Positions 8,735-19,343 of a stretch of 40,126 bases of DNA are shown here, in pieces. How positions within the stretch are numbered: the first letter of the stretch is position 1; every line of letters begins with the position of its first letter. Made by a program: the position numbers and the translations under genes. A model generated the notes under the pieces. That model did not search any database and was not told the DNA's origin. It saw nothing but the letters and a program-made list of their open reading frames with translations. The stretch is from Chara braunii (taxonomy: Eukaryota; Streptophyta; Charophyceae; Charales; Characeae). The stretch covers positions 810,924 through 851,049 of the forward strand of contig BFEA01000031.1 in assembly GCA_003427395.1 (NCBI GenBank), read 5' to 3'.

Positions 8735-9269
8735 TCGCTGTCATCTTACTCCAAGAAGTCGCCGAGTTGGAATTTCCTACGTTTTGATTCATGGGGGTTA
8801 ATTCAGTGTTCGATCACCATTAGAGGAAATCTGCGGCGCTCTCTCAAGAGGAGGAAATAAAGATTGATCAGAGTCTGACTGATGGCCATGAATTCATCAT
8901 CAACCCCGAACAACAGACAAACGAGCGAGGCAGCTAAGAGAGGATATTTTTGTCCAAGAGAAATGGCAATTCAGGAATAAATTGACCAATTACAACGCAA
9001 TAGACACTTATGAAAGTCTGGTTCTACAAGAAATAGCAAATCGAAAGAATGTACTCCCCCCCACGTCGACGTAGCGTTCTTCCGCCCTCTGTCTATCTGA
9101 CTGCCTGACTATCAGATGACTAATCACATAGTCCTTCCGTCCTCTTGTCTATCTTTCTAGCCAGACAGTACAGCTCCTCCGTGCTCTCTATTCATATTCC
9201 TATTTCTATCCATTGTTTAAATCCTACACATCTATCTGGGATATGCGCTGGGGCGCACGATCCTAACTT

Positions 9270-9272
<3 letters not shown>
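8735..9272. other. Non-genic stretch
   Basis: No gene, RNA or repeat is recognised in these bases. Confidence 0.5.
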
Positions 9273-9327
<55 letters not shown>

Positions 9328-9336
9328 CGCTCGCTC
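9273..9336. repeat. (TC)n then (GCTC)n microsatellite
   Basis: About 50 bases of TC dinucleotides end in CTCGCTCGCTCGCTCC. Confidence 0.95.
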
Positions 9337-9771
9337 CTTCCCGCCAACGATGTGGTTAATCATTGGGGGCGTGCGCATGCACGCGCGCGCACTTTCTGTG
9401 CCAATGTGTGTGAGGGTCCATATCTAAATCTAAAGAAGGAAACCATCAATCCCGTACAGAACTCGACAAACAACACGTTAACCCGAAGTAGGCAGTTGTC
9501 ATCATCATCTACGAAACAGGCAAAAGTACGCGTCAAAGGAAAAAGGTGGAATTACATCAAATTGATAGAGAAGCGTCATGCGTTGCTCGCCTCTCTCATT
9601 CAGACCTCATCATATTTCTCTTGTATGTGAAGGATACGGGGCAATTACAGAAGTCCTTGCAATTACAGAAGTTCTCGCGAGGGAGCGAGATTTGGTTAAG
9701 AAACAACACTCGTTGCGCTGCTGCGGCTGCTGCGTCTGTCTTTCTGTCTTTCTGTCTTTCTGCCTCTGTGT
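9337..9771. other. Region 3' of SDHA
   Basis: This lies downstream of SDHA on the minus strand and would hold any untranslated region and polyadenylation site. No poly-A tail (poly-T on this strand) marks a retroposed end. A short (TTTCTGTC)n tract sits at about 9732-9765. Confidence 0.45.
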
Positions 9772-9877
9772 CCATCAATACACACGATGCCTTTGGCGGG
9801 AAAGGTCCCATCAATACACACGATGCCTTTGGCGGGAAGGTCCCATCAATACACACGAGCCTTTGGCGGGAAGGTTT
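9772..9877. repeat. Tandem triplication of the SDHA stop-codon region
   Basis: Three adjacent units (9772-9807, 9808-9842, 9843-9877) share CCATCAATACACACGA, then GCCTTTGGCGGGAA. The unit at 9843 is the authentic end of SDHA, encoding PPKARVY plus the stop. The two units downstream contain one extra base (GATGCC against GAGCC) and are untranslated. The duplication therefore extends the coding end into the 3' region without altering the protein. Confidence 0.9.
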
Positions 9878-11918
9878 CCACCTCGTTGTCCAGAGTATTC
9901 ATGTGAACTGGCCTGTAATCCATCACGCACTTGCCGTCCCGCCAAAATCCGAGCGAGTGCTTCATCCAGTTCTCATCGTCCCGATTAGGAAAGTCCTCTC
10001 GCGCATGCGCTCCGCGGCTCTCCTTGCGCGCTTCCGCCGAGTGCATCGTTATCGTCGCGTTGATGAGAAGGTTCTCCAACTCCAGCGTTTCGACCAAATC
10101 GGTGTTCCAGACGAGGCTTCGATCCTGCGTCTTCACGTTCGAGAAAGACGCCATGCACTCATCTATCAACTTACACCCATGCTCCAGCGAGTCCTGCGTG
10201 CGGAACACAGCGGCATCATTCTGCATGATGCGCTGCATGTCGAGACGGATTTCCGCAGTTGACAGATCCCCATCGGCGTAGCGCAACCGATCCAGACGCG
10301 CGATCGTCTCCTCCCCCGCGCCAGGCGGAAGCGGCTTCTGCTTCTCCCCAGGCTTGTGAATCTCCGCCACCCTGTTAGCGCACGCCCGCCCGAACACCAC
10401 GATATCCAACAACGAGTTGGCGCCCAGACGATTGGCGCCGTGGACGGAAGCGCAGGCGGCTTCTCCCGCGGCCATCAGGCCGCGGACAACGAAGTCGGGA
10501 TCGCCACCGCGCAACGTCACCGCCTCTCCCATGAAGTTGGTCGGGATCCCGCCCATGTTATAGTGCACCGTGGGCAACACAGGTATGGGTTCCTTGGTAA
10601 CATCGACACCTGCGAAGATGGATGCCGTCTCGGAAATCCCAGGCAACCGTTCCTTGAGCACCTCCGGAGGAAGGTGATTAAGGTGCAGGTAGATGTGATC
10701 CTTCTCCGGTCCCACTCCCCTCCCTTCGCGAATCTCCAAGGTCATCGCTCTGGACACGATATCCCGCGACGCCAAATCCTTCGCCGTTGGCGCGTAGCGC
10801 TCCATGAATCGCTCCCCCTCACTGTTCCGCAAAATGCCCCCCTCCCCGCGCGATCCTTCGGTGATCAGGCAGCCTGCACCGTAGATGCCCGTCGGATGGA
10901 ACTGGACGAACTCCAGGTCTTGTAGCGGGAGACCCGCTCGCGCCACCATAGCGTTGCCATCCCCAGTGCAAGTGTGCGCTGACGTGGCAGAGAAGTAGGC
11001 CCTCCCATAGCCTCCCGTTGCAAGTATCGTCTCCTTCGCCCTGAATCTGTGCAGGCTTCCATCTTCCATGTTGAGAGCGATCACTCCTCTGCACTCCCCC
11101 TCCTCATCCATGATGAGATCGAGAGCGAAATACTCGACGAAGAATTGCGTGTCGTGCTTCATCGCTTGGCCATAGAGGGAGTGGAGCATTGCGTGCCCCG
11201 TTCTGTCCGCCGCGCACGCACATCTGTACGCCTGACCTCCCTTGCCGTAGTCCAGACTCTGCCCGCCAAACGCTCTCTGGTAAATCTTCCCCTCCTCTGT
11301 TCTGGAAAAGGGCAAACCATAGTTCTCTAGCTCGAGAACTGCGTGGGGCGCCTCCCTGCACATGTACTGAATCGCGTCTTGATCCCCCAACCAATCACTC
11401 CCCTTCACCGTGTCATACATGTGCCATCTCCAGTCATCCTCAGTCATATTGCCCAGCGCCGCATTGATGCCTCCCTGGGCGGCAACCGTATGCGAGCGAG
11501 TTGGGAAGAGTTTTGTGATGCATGCCGTGTTGAACCCGTGCTCTGAGAGGCCAATTGCCGCCCGGAGGCCCGCGCCTCCCGCGCCCACCACCACAGCATC
11601 GTAGGTGTGATCCACGATCGGATACGCGGAGCCAGAGGCCGACACGGTTGTCGTCGCAGTGGAGGCTGGGAACGCTGTCACCGCCGCGCGATTAGCAGAG
11701 TGGAAAGCGCGGGAGAGGAAGGGCGGGCAGTTCTCAGACAATCTCGAGACGCTGGAGTGCGCTTCCCGCCCACTCGTCCATCGGGACGGGCTTGGCGGCA
11801 GACCGACACGTGGTGCTGCACGAGTCACCGAGCCAGACTCGGTCAAAGGCGCCAGCAACCGACGGCAACCGCCCAACGCGGTGGGCCATAGCCGACGCCC
11901 CGCCTTCCGCAGCATCAT
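9846..11918 (-). CDS. SDHA: Succinate dehydrogenase flavoprotein subunit, mitochondrial
   Basis: This is the catalytic subunit of respiratory complex II. It oxidises succinate to fumarate and passes electrons through FAD to the iron-sulfur subunit at the matrix face of the inner membrane. Numbering from the longer frame that opens at 12095: FAD-binding [10 protein letters not shown] (171-180), covalent-FAD His202 in [13 protein letters not shown] (400-403), EGSRGEGG (413-420), catalytic Arg444 in ASRDIVSRA, His511 in HYNMGG, and [11 protein letters not shown] (554-564). The C-terminus FPPKARVY is plant-like. I choose the Met at 11918 (residue 60 of the long frame), giving about 690 residues: it begins an Arg-rich, acid-poor mitochondrial presequence, whereas the 59 residues before it contain an EEEEEE run and RGRGRG. 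Plant SDH1 proteins are usually about 630-640 residues; the excess is in the presequence. The gene has no introns, unlike many plant homologues. Confidence 0.96.
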   Translation of the reverse strand: MMLRKAGRRLWPTALGGCRRLLAPLTESGSVTRAAPRVGLPPSPSRWTSGREAHSSVSRLSENCPPFLSRAFHSANRAAVTAFPASTATTTVSASGSAYPIVDHTYDAVVVGAGGAGLRAAIGLSEHGFNTACITKLFPTRSHTVAAQGGINAALGNMTEDDWRWHMYDTVKGSDWLGDQDAIQYMCREAPHAVLELENYGLPFSRTEEGKIYQRAFGGQSLDYGKGGQAYRCACAADRTGHAMLHSLYGQAMKHDTQFFVEYFALDLIMDEEGECRGVIALNMEDGSLHRFRAKETILATGGYGRAYFSATSAHTCTGDGNAMVARAGLPLQDLEFVQFHPTGIYGAGCLITEGSRGEGGILRNSEGERFMERYAPTAKDLASRDIVSRAMTLEIREGRGVGPEKDHIYLHLNHLPPEVLKERLPGISETASIFAGVDVTKEPIPVLPTVHYNMGGIPTNFMGEAVTLRGGDPDFVVRGLMAAGEAACASVHGANRLGANSLLDIVVFGRACANRVAEIHKPGEKQKPLPPGAGEETIARLDRLRYADGDLSTAEIRLDMQRIMQNDAAVFRTQDSLEHGCKLIDECMASFSNVKTQDRSLVWNTDLVETLELENLLINATITMHSAEARKESRGAHAREDFPNRDDENWMKHSLGFWRDGKCVMDYRPVHMNTLDNEVETFPPKARVY

Positions 11919-12095
11919 CGTGGCAGCTACCCCCTCCCTCCCGCCCGCCCTCCCTCTCCCTCGCCCACGCCGACGCCCCTCCTCCTCTTCCTCCTCGTTA
12001 AACTCCCGCCCGACACTTTCCACTGCGACAGGTAGAAAATGTGAGCGCGATGAAAAACACAACAAACAACCACAGCACACTCTTCTGCTCAACAA
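11919..12095 (-). other. In-frame 5' extension of SDHA, probably leader
   Basis: The SDHA frame stays open to a Met at 12095, adding 59 residues. Their composition (Cys-rich, then a Glu run, then Arg-Gly repeats encoded by a GA-rich microsatellite-like tract) does not suit a mitochondrial presequence. I treat this as 5' leader, but a longer isoform starting at 12095 cannot be excluded. Confidence 0.5.
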
Positions 12096-12510
12096 GGATG
12101 AAACCCAACCCCGCCCTCGCCTGGAGCCGTAGTATTGTGTTGCCTCTTCCCCTTGATCCCGTTACACGAACCACATGGAAGGAGGGTGGTAAAGGCCCTC
12201 CAGTGCAATGGTTGGTCTTGCTTTAGCACTCCGGGATTTGTTTTGCTGATTAGTTGATGTGCTCTCGAAGCATGGATAGAGCACCAGGGGCCGCCCAGCA
12301 CGGCCAGAGCACCAGAAGGGCCTGGCTACTTGTACGTTGTATTCGATTACAACTCATATGCGTTATGTTCGGGGGAAGACCGAAGTCGCATCAGAGCCCC
12401 CCCTCTGGTGGTTTGTCCGTTCTTAGCAAGCCCGCAGTCAGTCGCTTGCGCTTTCTAAGCACTGACTGACATAGCACTGGTCCTATGTCCGTGCTTATAT
12501 GCTATGTTTG
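12096..12510. other. Upstream of SDHA; single arm of MITE family 1
   Basis: The promoter of SDHA should lie here on the minus strand, but no convincing TATA box is visible. GCGTTATGTTCGGGGG at 12360-12375 matches one arm of hairpin MITE family 1 without a partner. Confidence 0.4.
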
Positions 12511-12791
12511 TCTGCGATGCTATGCCCGTGCTATGATGTGCTTTCCCTGCTATGTTACGCCCGTGCTATGCTATGCTTTCCATGCTATGTGTTATGCCTG
12601 TGCTTTGCTAGCACGACCTCGGTTGCTTGATGTTTCTGAGCACGGGCAGAGTCTGCGATGCTATGCCCGTGCTATGATGTGTTTTCCCTGCTATGTTACG
12701 CCCGTGCTATGCTATGCTTTCCATGCTATGTGTTATGCCTGTGCTTTGCTAGCACGACCTCGGTTGCTTTATGTTTCTGAGCACGGACAGA
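12511..12791. repeat. 141-bp tandem duplication
   Basis: Two near-identical adjacent copies start at 12511 and 12652, differing at only a few bases. Internally they are built from GCTATG/TGCTATG phrases. Because 141 is divisible by three, an open frame (12485-13102) reads the same 47 residues twice, but composition and lack of motifs argue against a gene. Confidence 0.9.
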
Positions 12792-12837
12792 GCATCAGAA
12801 ACTATGCCCAGTACATATACCACTACCTAGCAGCCTT

Positions 12838-12920
12838 CAGTTTCCTCAACGCCTGCATGTGGACGTGGTTGTCGCCATCGGGGAGGAAACTCAATGTTGC
12901 TACTGGGACTTGGCCCCAGT
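12838..12920. mobile_element. Small relative of the 4447-4802 foldback element
   Basis: AGTTTCCTCAACGCC...TGGACGTGG on the left and GAGGAAACTC...GGGACTTGGCCCCAG on the right reproduce the parts and order of the element at 4447-4802 in a much shorter form. AGTTTCCT and AGGAAACT form the stem. Confidence 0.5.
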
Positions 12921-13190
12921 TCATGTCCCACAGAACGGACACGGGGGAAATGGTGGAAAGGGGTTCAATTCAAAACACCGGCATCTCCAGCAACACGATA
13001 GCCAACGCAGCACGGCATGGACACACAGGTTGGCGATGGCTTTGTTACCGCTGGCCTGTGTTAGGGCCAGGCTCCACTGCTGCTATGTGTGTCCGAACTT
13101 AGCATGAACCTAGTCATCTTTTTATGCGCGGGTTCATGTCCTCTTAGCACGAACATAGCACCAGCGTCGTCCGGTCCTTAGCCTGCTGTG

Positions 13191-13345
13191 CTGGCCCAGT
13201 CGATAAACACTTGAATTGAAAAGCCCCCAGAACAGAAACCGGAGCTCCGTCCCAGCTCAAGCATCGAGCCTGCTGCGCTGCCCCGGTCGATGCCACTGGA
13301 AAAGCCCCAGAAAATGGAGCTCCGACCCAGCTATAGCATCGCTGA
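13191..13345. repeat. Imperfect tandem duplication, about 80 bp
   Basis: GTCGATAAACAC...AAAGCCCCCAGAA...GGAGCTCCGTCCCAGCT...AGCATCG is followed by GTCGATGCCAC...AAAGCCCCAGAAA...GGAGCTCCGACCCAGCT...AGCATCG. The copies are clearly related but diverged by indels. Confidence 0.7.
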
Positions 13346-13509
13346 TAGTCTTTTTTTTTCCTTTTCTTTCGGGACTCGCTGACTCTCTGTGGAAAACGTT
13401 GTTACTCGTAGAGCTGTGAAGGACGATCCGTCGGCTGGCTGTTGGCTGAATGCTACACGTAGGCCCAGGCCATGTGGTGAATGGTACACACAAGTAGGTG
13501 TGAATAAAG

Positions 13510-13566
13510 TGGTCATGAGCTCGAATCCTGCCAATAATGGTCATGAGCTCGAATCCTGACAATAAG
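13510..13566. repeat. 27-bp tandem duplication with B-box-like core
   Basis: GGTCATGAGCTCGAATCCTG followed by (C/A)CAATAA(T) occurs twice in a row. The GCTCGAATCC core resembles a Pol III B box, but no tRNA fold or A box is found. Confidence 0.7.
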
Positions 13567-13804
13567 GTCAGGGGCTACCCTCTTCACACTGTCCCTAAAA
13601 AAAGAAAAAGGAGAAATGCCTAGTACGCGTGTGAACCGTCTTTCGAGTTTGAATCCTGTCCACATAACGAGGCCAGGTTGTAGGCCCCCTTATTGGAGAA
13701 ATGGAAAACTGCACGGACAAAGCGAACATTTGGCATTTGTGTCCTTGCTGTGAGCTCAAGCCACTCAGGGAGCCAAGTTTGGGTGACTTATGCATGTTTC
13801 CACT

Positions 13805-13930
13805 AAGGGCCTCGCCACACCACTCTCGAAATGTGCAAAAGACAAAAATTTGGCGGGCGCATCTGGCCATGTTCTAGCGGGAAGTTCATTCTCAATTTGC
13901 ACATTTCGAGAGTGGTGTGGAGACGCCCTA
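13805..13930. mobile_element. Hairpin MITE, family 2, copy 2
   Basis: AAGGGCCTCGCCACACCACT plus CTCGAAATGTGCAAA (13805-13839) mirrors 13896-13930, with mismatches only at the outer end. The internal part includes GTTCTAGCGGGAAGTTCATTC, shared with the copies at 6784-6900 and near 23500. No coding capacity. Confidence 0.8.
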
Positions 13931-14447
13931 ACTAGCCAAACTTTTGGTGGTGAAATGTCTCAGAACATCCCTGGACCTGCTGGGAAGTTTCTGTCTGGGC
14001 ATCTGTTTTTGTGTTTTTTTATAACAATGTCAGATGTTCGCAGGCCGTCAGGGTTGCATTTTATACCCCTGAATCAAATTTTATTGTACAGTCGTACCAG
14101 TCGCCGGTTCGGGTCCGAAGGGTGGTGAATTTGCTGGGGGGGCAATTCATGGGGAAGGGGCAGTTGTTGCTTGTGGAGGACCGGTAGCTGTCCGTAGGAG
14201 GCCGTAGAGGCTGCGGTCCTCAAGTTGAACATTTCAAAATCGAAATGGCATGGGTCCATTTTCTCGAATAGAAGTGCACTTTGAATAGACCGCGTACTCA
14301 TTGTAATTGAATAATACAACATGCATGTTTTCTATTCGAATTTCGGAAAGAAAAAACTCTTGTATTCGAATGGACCCTTACCTTGTCTTTTTTTTTCGAG
14401 GTTAGTGCCTGCCCGTGTGCTCCCCGCCACTGACATGCTGCATGCTG

Positions 14448-14452
<5 letters not shown>

Positions 14453-14539
<87 letters not shown>

Positions 14540-14540
14540 G
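14453..14540. repeat. Compound (CT)n(CA)n(CG)n microsatellite
   Basis: A CT tract (about 14453-14480) runs into a CA tract (to about 14524) and then alternating CG (to 14540). The CA/CG part is alternating purine-pyrimidine sequence of the type that can adopt Z-DNA. Confidence 0.95.
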
Positions 14541-16458
14541 CTTGACTTACTGTGAGGGCACGGATGTGCAGCCCGTAGTTTGTTTCTTGATGTGGTTGGG
14601 GACGGGTAAGGTAGTGATTAATTATGCTGTGTTTATGTTTTGTCATGTTCGCTATACACAACGTCAAGAGTTGGGGGGGGCGGGGGGGAGTCCCGGCCGG
14701 TGCTTTATTCACAATGTTCATGGGACGCTGGACTGGGTTTCCAACAGGAGCCACTTGTGATAAGCGGCGATCCGTACTTTGCGGCCTCACGTACACTTCG
14801 GAGTAAAACCCGAAGTAAGCCCCGAAGCACAGATCTTAGCGGATCAGGAAAAACCGGGTCCATTTCTCATTATTGAGGTTAATGGCAGGCATTTTTCAAG
14901 ATTGCCCATATCCTTGTTCAAATTAGTTCACCGCGCGGATGGGTAGCGATCGCACTACGAAATCCAAGAAACAGTTAGGAATTTCGGTTGGCAGCATTTA
15001 AAATTTATTTGCGCTAAAGCGCGCGTGGCCATTTCTTTTTAACTCTTGCATGGCACGTAAGCTCGGTTCCCGCTTGCGCATGCGCGCCATCTTCCCCTTT
15101 GGCTGAGCGCTTCTCCCTGCATGTCCTTTTGTCTTCCCTCGACTCTACGCCCGATCCTCCTCCTTCCCTTTGGAGCGATCGATTGGTCATTAGTTGGGAT
15201 GGTCGGATCAGTGCCGTGAAAGCGCACTTGCACACTCAGCTTGGACGACCACGACCACTCCAATCGAACGAGGAATACCGACCACCCCGCCTCCTTCGAT
15301 CCTTCTGGAACCGCCACTCTTCCTCTGCCCTGTTCATCTACATCCCTTGCTGCCTGCACCACACATCGGCACCCCATTGTCGGCGCGAATACCCTTACAA
15401 GGGTATCCGCCCTGGTTTTTGCAAGTGACAAAAAACGAGTTTGACCCGGAATTGTTGAGAAGGCCGCGTGACTTGCGGCAGTGTGGTGACTATAGGTTGG
15501 CTATCAGGTCTAGAAGTAGAGAGTGCATGGGCGCGCAGGGTTTAAGGCGCGCGGGATTTCTTTCCTTGTCGTTGATTATAAAGCCGGCGCGGACGTCGGT
15601 CGGTTTAACTTTGTTTTATTTTTATTTATTTTTGATTAAATAGGAATTAAGGATATTTTCCTTTGACCGAGGCGAGCGTGCGTGCGAGGACGACGGCATC
15701 GACAACGACGGTGCGACCTTGTGTGGTAAATGGGGCGGCATAGGATGGCGCGCGGGGGCGGCTACGACACGGGTTCGGTAGGCCGGCGTGGATACTTAGC
15801 GGCCGTGGGTTTGGTTGCATGTAGAGACGATGGCCAGGCCATTTTTTTTGGCCTAGGCACTGCGCCGCCTCACCTTATATGGGGTTTTGCGTAGGCTAAC
15901 TCTAGGCTTGGGCTTAGCCCTATTGGTTACGGTATTGGATTCGGAAAACGGAGGTTCAAGGGTCGAGGCCAGTGGGCGTCAGCGCGGCAGCAGCGGAGCG
16001 GCGTGGAGCGAAACCTGAAGGGTTGAGGGCCCCGCGGGGCTATCCCCCCCCTCGGTTTTGCTTACAGGCGCGGCGGCGGGACCACTCCACGGGACGGCAT
16101 GGTGCCAGCGATCCCACGACTCCCCGACGTTACTGTTATTCTATTTTATTTTTTTATTGTTCTGGGTCTCGCGCCCCGTTTTGGGACGTGGGGCTGCGGT
16201 AGGAGCACGTGGGGGTGTGTTGTATTTGCGGGGTCGTCCGAAGTGCAATTACAGACTGTTCTCATAACTATGCCAGAGCCGCGCCCCGCACCGATTTGCC
16301 TGGGACGCTGTGCCGTGGGTGCGGCAGGCACCCAAGAGCCTAGCCCGGTGGGGCGCACCCATGAACGGTTGAAGTACGGACCAGTATCCTGGCTTACCCC
16401 GGGGCCATTTTGTAGAGGCCGCGGTTTACTGAGAAGGCGGAGCGGCCCGGTGGCCTAA
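14541..16458. other. Long stretch without a recognised gene
   Basis: I found no homologous protein, tRNA or rRNA. A GCGCGCAGGGTTTAAGGCGCGC hairpin lies near 15533-15554 and an AT-rich patch at about 15600-15650. The open frames are short, overlapping on both strands, and motif-free. Confidence 0.5.
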
Positions 16459-16546
16459 GTCCCTCGGGACATCCGTTAAAATTGGAACGATACCAAGAAG
16501 ATTAACATGGCCCCTGCGTAAGGATGACACACACGAATCGAGGAAA
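16459..16546 (+). pseudogene. U6 snRNA pseudogene
   Basis: GTCCCTCGGGACATCCGTTA, AAATTGGAACGATAC and GGCCCCTGCG(T)AAGGATGACAC place this unmistakably in the U6 family over about 88 bases. The ACAGAGA box is changed to ACCAAGA and the AGC triad to AAC, which would abolish U6 function. No USE or TATA upstream. It shares the ATCCGTTAAAA variant with the copies at 6443 and 22653. Confidence 0.85.
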
Positions 16547-16615
16547 GGAGGGGCTAGTTGCACCTAGGCAATAGTGCAGGTTGTGGGGTGTATATTGGCG
16601 GAACCCCCTCACCCC

Positions 16616-16663
16616 GGCGCCCAAGGGCCTTATCTGGGTATCTACGACGACCCCTTGGGTGCC
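16616..16663. repeat. 12-bp hairpin
   Basis: GGCGCCCAAGGG (16616-16627) mirrors CCCTTGGGTGCC (16652-16663) with one G.T-type mismatch and a 24-base loop, shortly downstream of the U6 pseudogene. Confidence 0.65.
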
Positions 16664-18650
16664 ACAGGGCCAACGTCCCCGACCTGTGGCTGCTGCCTAT
16701 GAGCGGGTGGCCGGTGGGAACCCGAAGTGGGGCGGGGCGGTACTCTAGTGGGGCAGTCGGAAGAGGCTTGGCGGGACCTGCAGCGGTATTGCTACGACCC
16801 GTTCGTCAAACTTGGGTGTAAGAGGCGAAGGACCGATCGGCCCGCCCGATAGCAGGTCCCCCACCCTCGGCAGTCTCCAGCGCGTGACGACCGAAGAGGG
16901 ATTTCGCTGCGCGGGTCATCGGGTCGAGCACTACAGCAGCAGCAAGGCAGCGGGCGCGGCAGCGAGAAGGGGAGGGAACCCGGACGGGTTTCACGTCCAG
17001 GTACATTTGGATGTCGGGCTAGCAGTAGTGATGGGGGAGATAGGAGATGGCGGGCGGATGGGCGCGAAGCCCACTCGACCCCTGATGGTAGTCATGACGG
17101 AGGGGAGAGCGGAGCGACAGCGGGGAGATGACCGGGGCGGAGCTATGGAGAAGGAGCGATGAGTAGAGCGGGAGTAGTATTGCTCGCTCGCGGAGAAAAC
17201 AGACGGTGGGGGTGGGATTGTAGAATTTCGAGGACGGCCGAACCTGGATGGGGGTCGCGACCGGGTGGAGACTAAGCCGATGCCGGGAGGAGGTGCGCCG
17301 GCCAAAGAAGCAAGCGATCGGAGCAAAGGGCGGACGCAGTGAAACGGAGATGCACCCGGATGCGGGTTTGGGCCGGATCCATTCGTAAACAGAGATGGCG
17401 GGAGTAGGTGCGGGGCACAATGGGGTACGTGCCACACTCTCGATCCTGAATGGAATCGAGAGGGGAGAAAGGCAACCCCGGGGTTTTGGCCCCGGGCGGG
17501 TTGGATGGGGACGTTAGTTTCTGTAGTAAGTTAGTAAAATAAGAGCTAAATTAGGAAACGACTGTGCAGGGGGGTGGATGAATCCGGGCGAGGAAGTGCG
17601 CCGGATACATGCGAAGGAGAGCGGAGCGCAGCGGGCGTTGAAGCGGAGCAGCGATGGTAGAAGGCAGGGAGACAGTGGTGAGTGACGGGGCGAACGTGGG
17701 TGGGATAGCGCGGTGGAAGCATTCAGTTAGCGAGCGGGCTATGGCGGGAAGCTGGCCAAACAGTCGGCCCGGTACACTAAGAGAAAGGTAGCAGGTAGAG
17801 AGGGACAGGGAGAAGGTTTACCTTTGAAGTGGCGATGTTGTACGAACGGGGGGGGGGGGGGGGGTTGGAGCGCTGTATCTCTCCTTGGTCAGTGGGAGAT
17901 TCATTTCAAAGTTGTGTGTTTTGTCAATTGGGGAAAGCAGCGGGATAAACCGATAACCGAGCTACAGGGCCGAACTGCGTGCTAGCCAAGTAAGCCGTTC
18001 GTGGTAAGCAGGACTGGCAACGCGGGGTGGATCGAGAGACGGGCCGTGGGCGCATGTACACATGTTTAGAGAACGAACAGAGGAGAGAACAGTAGGGGTG
18101 GAGGTAGTGAGGGCTTACCTGCAAAACTGTGGCGTTGCTTCGACCACAGACCACGATCTACAGTGGGGAATTGGGTGCGGCATTGTCGGAAACCGGCAGC
18201 ACACGGCCCCTCCTCACCTGCGTATATCGCTAGCCTGTACGGTAACAGGCCAGCCGCGAAGGTACAAGCCCGCCAGCCGAATGAAAGGGGTGCGGGGCAG
18301 GGACGCGGAGTCTGCGGTTTACCTGCTGGCCGGTGCCCTGGCCACAGGCTCAGGTAACGGAGGTGTGGCAACGGGGTTTGAGCACGGTCCCTGTGAGTTT
18401 GAACGTGGTGAGGGGGAGTTACGGAGTGAAGGCTTATCTGACCGGGGCTGTGCTCACTTCATCGGGTGGGACGAGTAAGGAGCGATTAGCGGGCTTGGAC
18501 GGTTGTCTGTTAGGTGACAGGCTGATTGTCCCAGCAACAAAGGGTGATATCGGGCCGACTATGGAGGTGCAGCGTTGCTGGTGGATAATACGCTGGTAGT
18601 CGGGTTGCGAAGGAGGGTGAATGCGACGTGACTGGGAGGAGTGGGCAGCC
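16664..18650. other. G-rich stretch without a recognised gene
   Basis: The plus strand is G-rich with AGCGGAGCG-type phrases and a run of 17 G residues at 17848-17864. Open frames on both strands are low in information and motif-free. Nothing here supports a gene. Confidence 0.5.
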
Positions 18651-18651
18651 T

Positions 18652-18660
18652 ATATAAAAG
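18652..18660 (+). promoter_or_regulatory. TATA-box-like sequence upstream of element A
   Basis: TATATAAAA sits in GC-richer surroundings about 140 bases before the left limit of homology between elements A and B. If element A is transcribed on the plus strand, this is a plausible promoter. No matching TATA is evident at the equivalent place in front of element B. Confidence 0.4.
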
Positions 18661-19343
18661 GAGATGCGGTGTTAACGGAGTGGCCGGATGGCAAGGAAGG
18701 CTATTGTCACAGTTTGGAGTAGGGACAGAGGGGGGCTAGTGCTGCAATTTGGGGACTCGTCAGAGGGAAGTTGCTCGGCGGTGCGACTTCAGCCTGATTA
18801 AGCGGTTACGATTTGGATGCCATAGTGGGGCCCTCAGGCGCTTCAAGGTATCGAGGCCCTCTCACGCGAGTCTGAGCGCACCCTCCTTGTATCTGAGAGA
18901 CTTAATGATTCTGCTTCTGCCCTTCTCCCTCTAAATCTAGTCTGTTGGGTCTGAGAGGAAGGTGGCAGGCGGGATTGCAACCCGTAATCCGCGCCAAGGC
19001 CTCTGTGGGAGGTTCGCCCCACCGATTGCGGGAGCTCTGCCGGAACTCAGGAGGAGTTCTGGAGGCAGGGAACTGAGAGGTAACCATTGTTTCCCCTTTA
19101 TATACCCTAGTATAACCCCTATCTGTACGTCCTGCTATGTTTGACTGAGCATACTGCGTGCGTTCCTACTTTGATTTTTGTTTGACTGACAGGACACAAC
19201 TCAGACTAAAATAAAGGAATGTATGTGAAGTCACAGTTTCAACTTTGTTGATTGCCTGAAGGCAGACTGTGAACACAAGGGGGTGCATCTGGGGGAAGGG
19301 TGGGTGAAAGGTGGTTTTGCTTGAGCGTGAATGGGTCTAATGG

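Noticed and set aside
10356-11891. Several plus-strand frames opposite SDHA
   Set aside because: Antisense shadows of a GC-rich coding sequence.
12485-13102. 205-residue frame with a 47-residue repeat
   Set aside because: It is the translation of a 141-bp minisatellite made of GCTATG phrases; no homology or signal.
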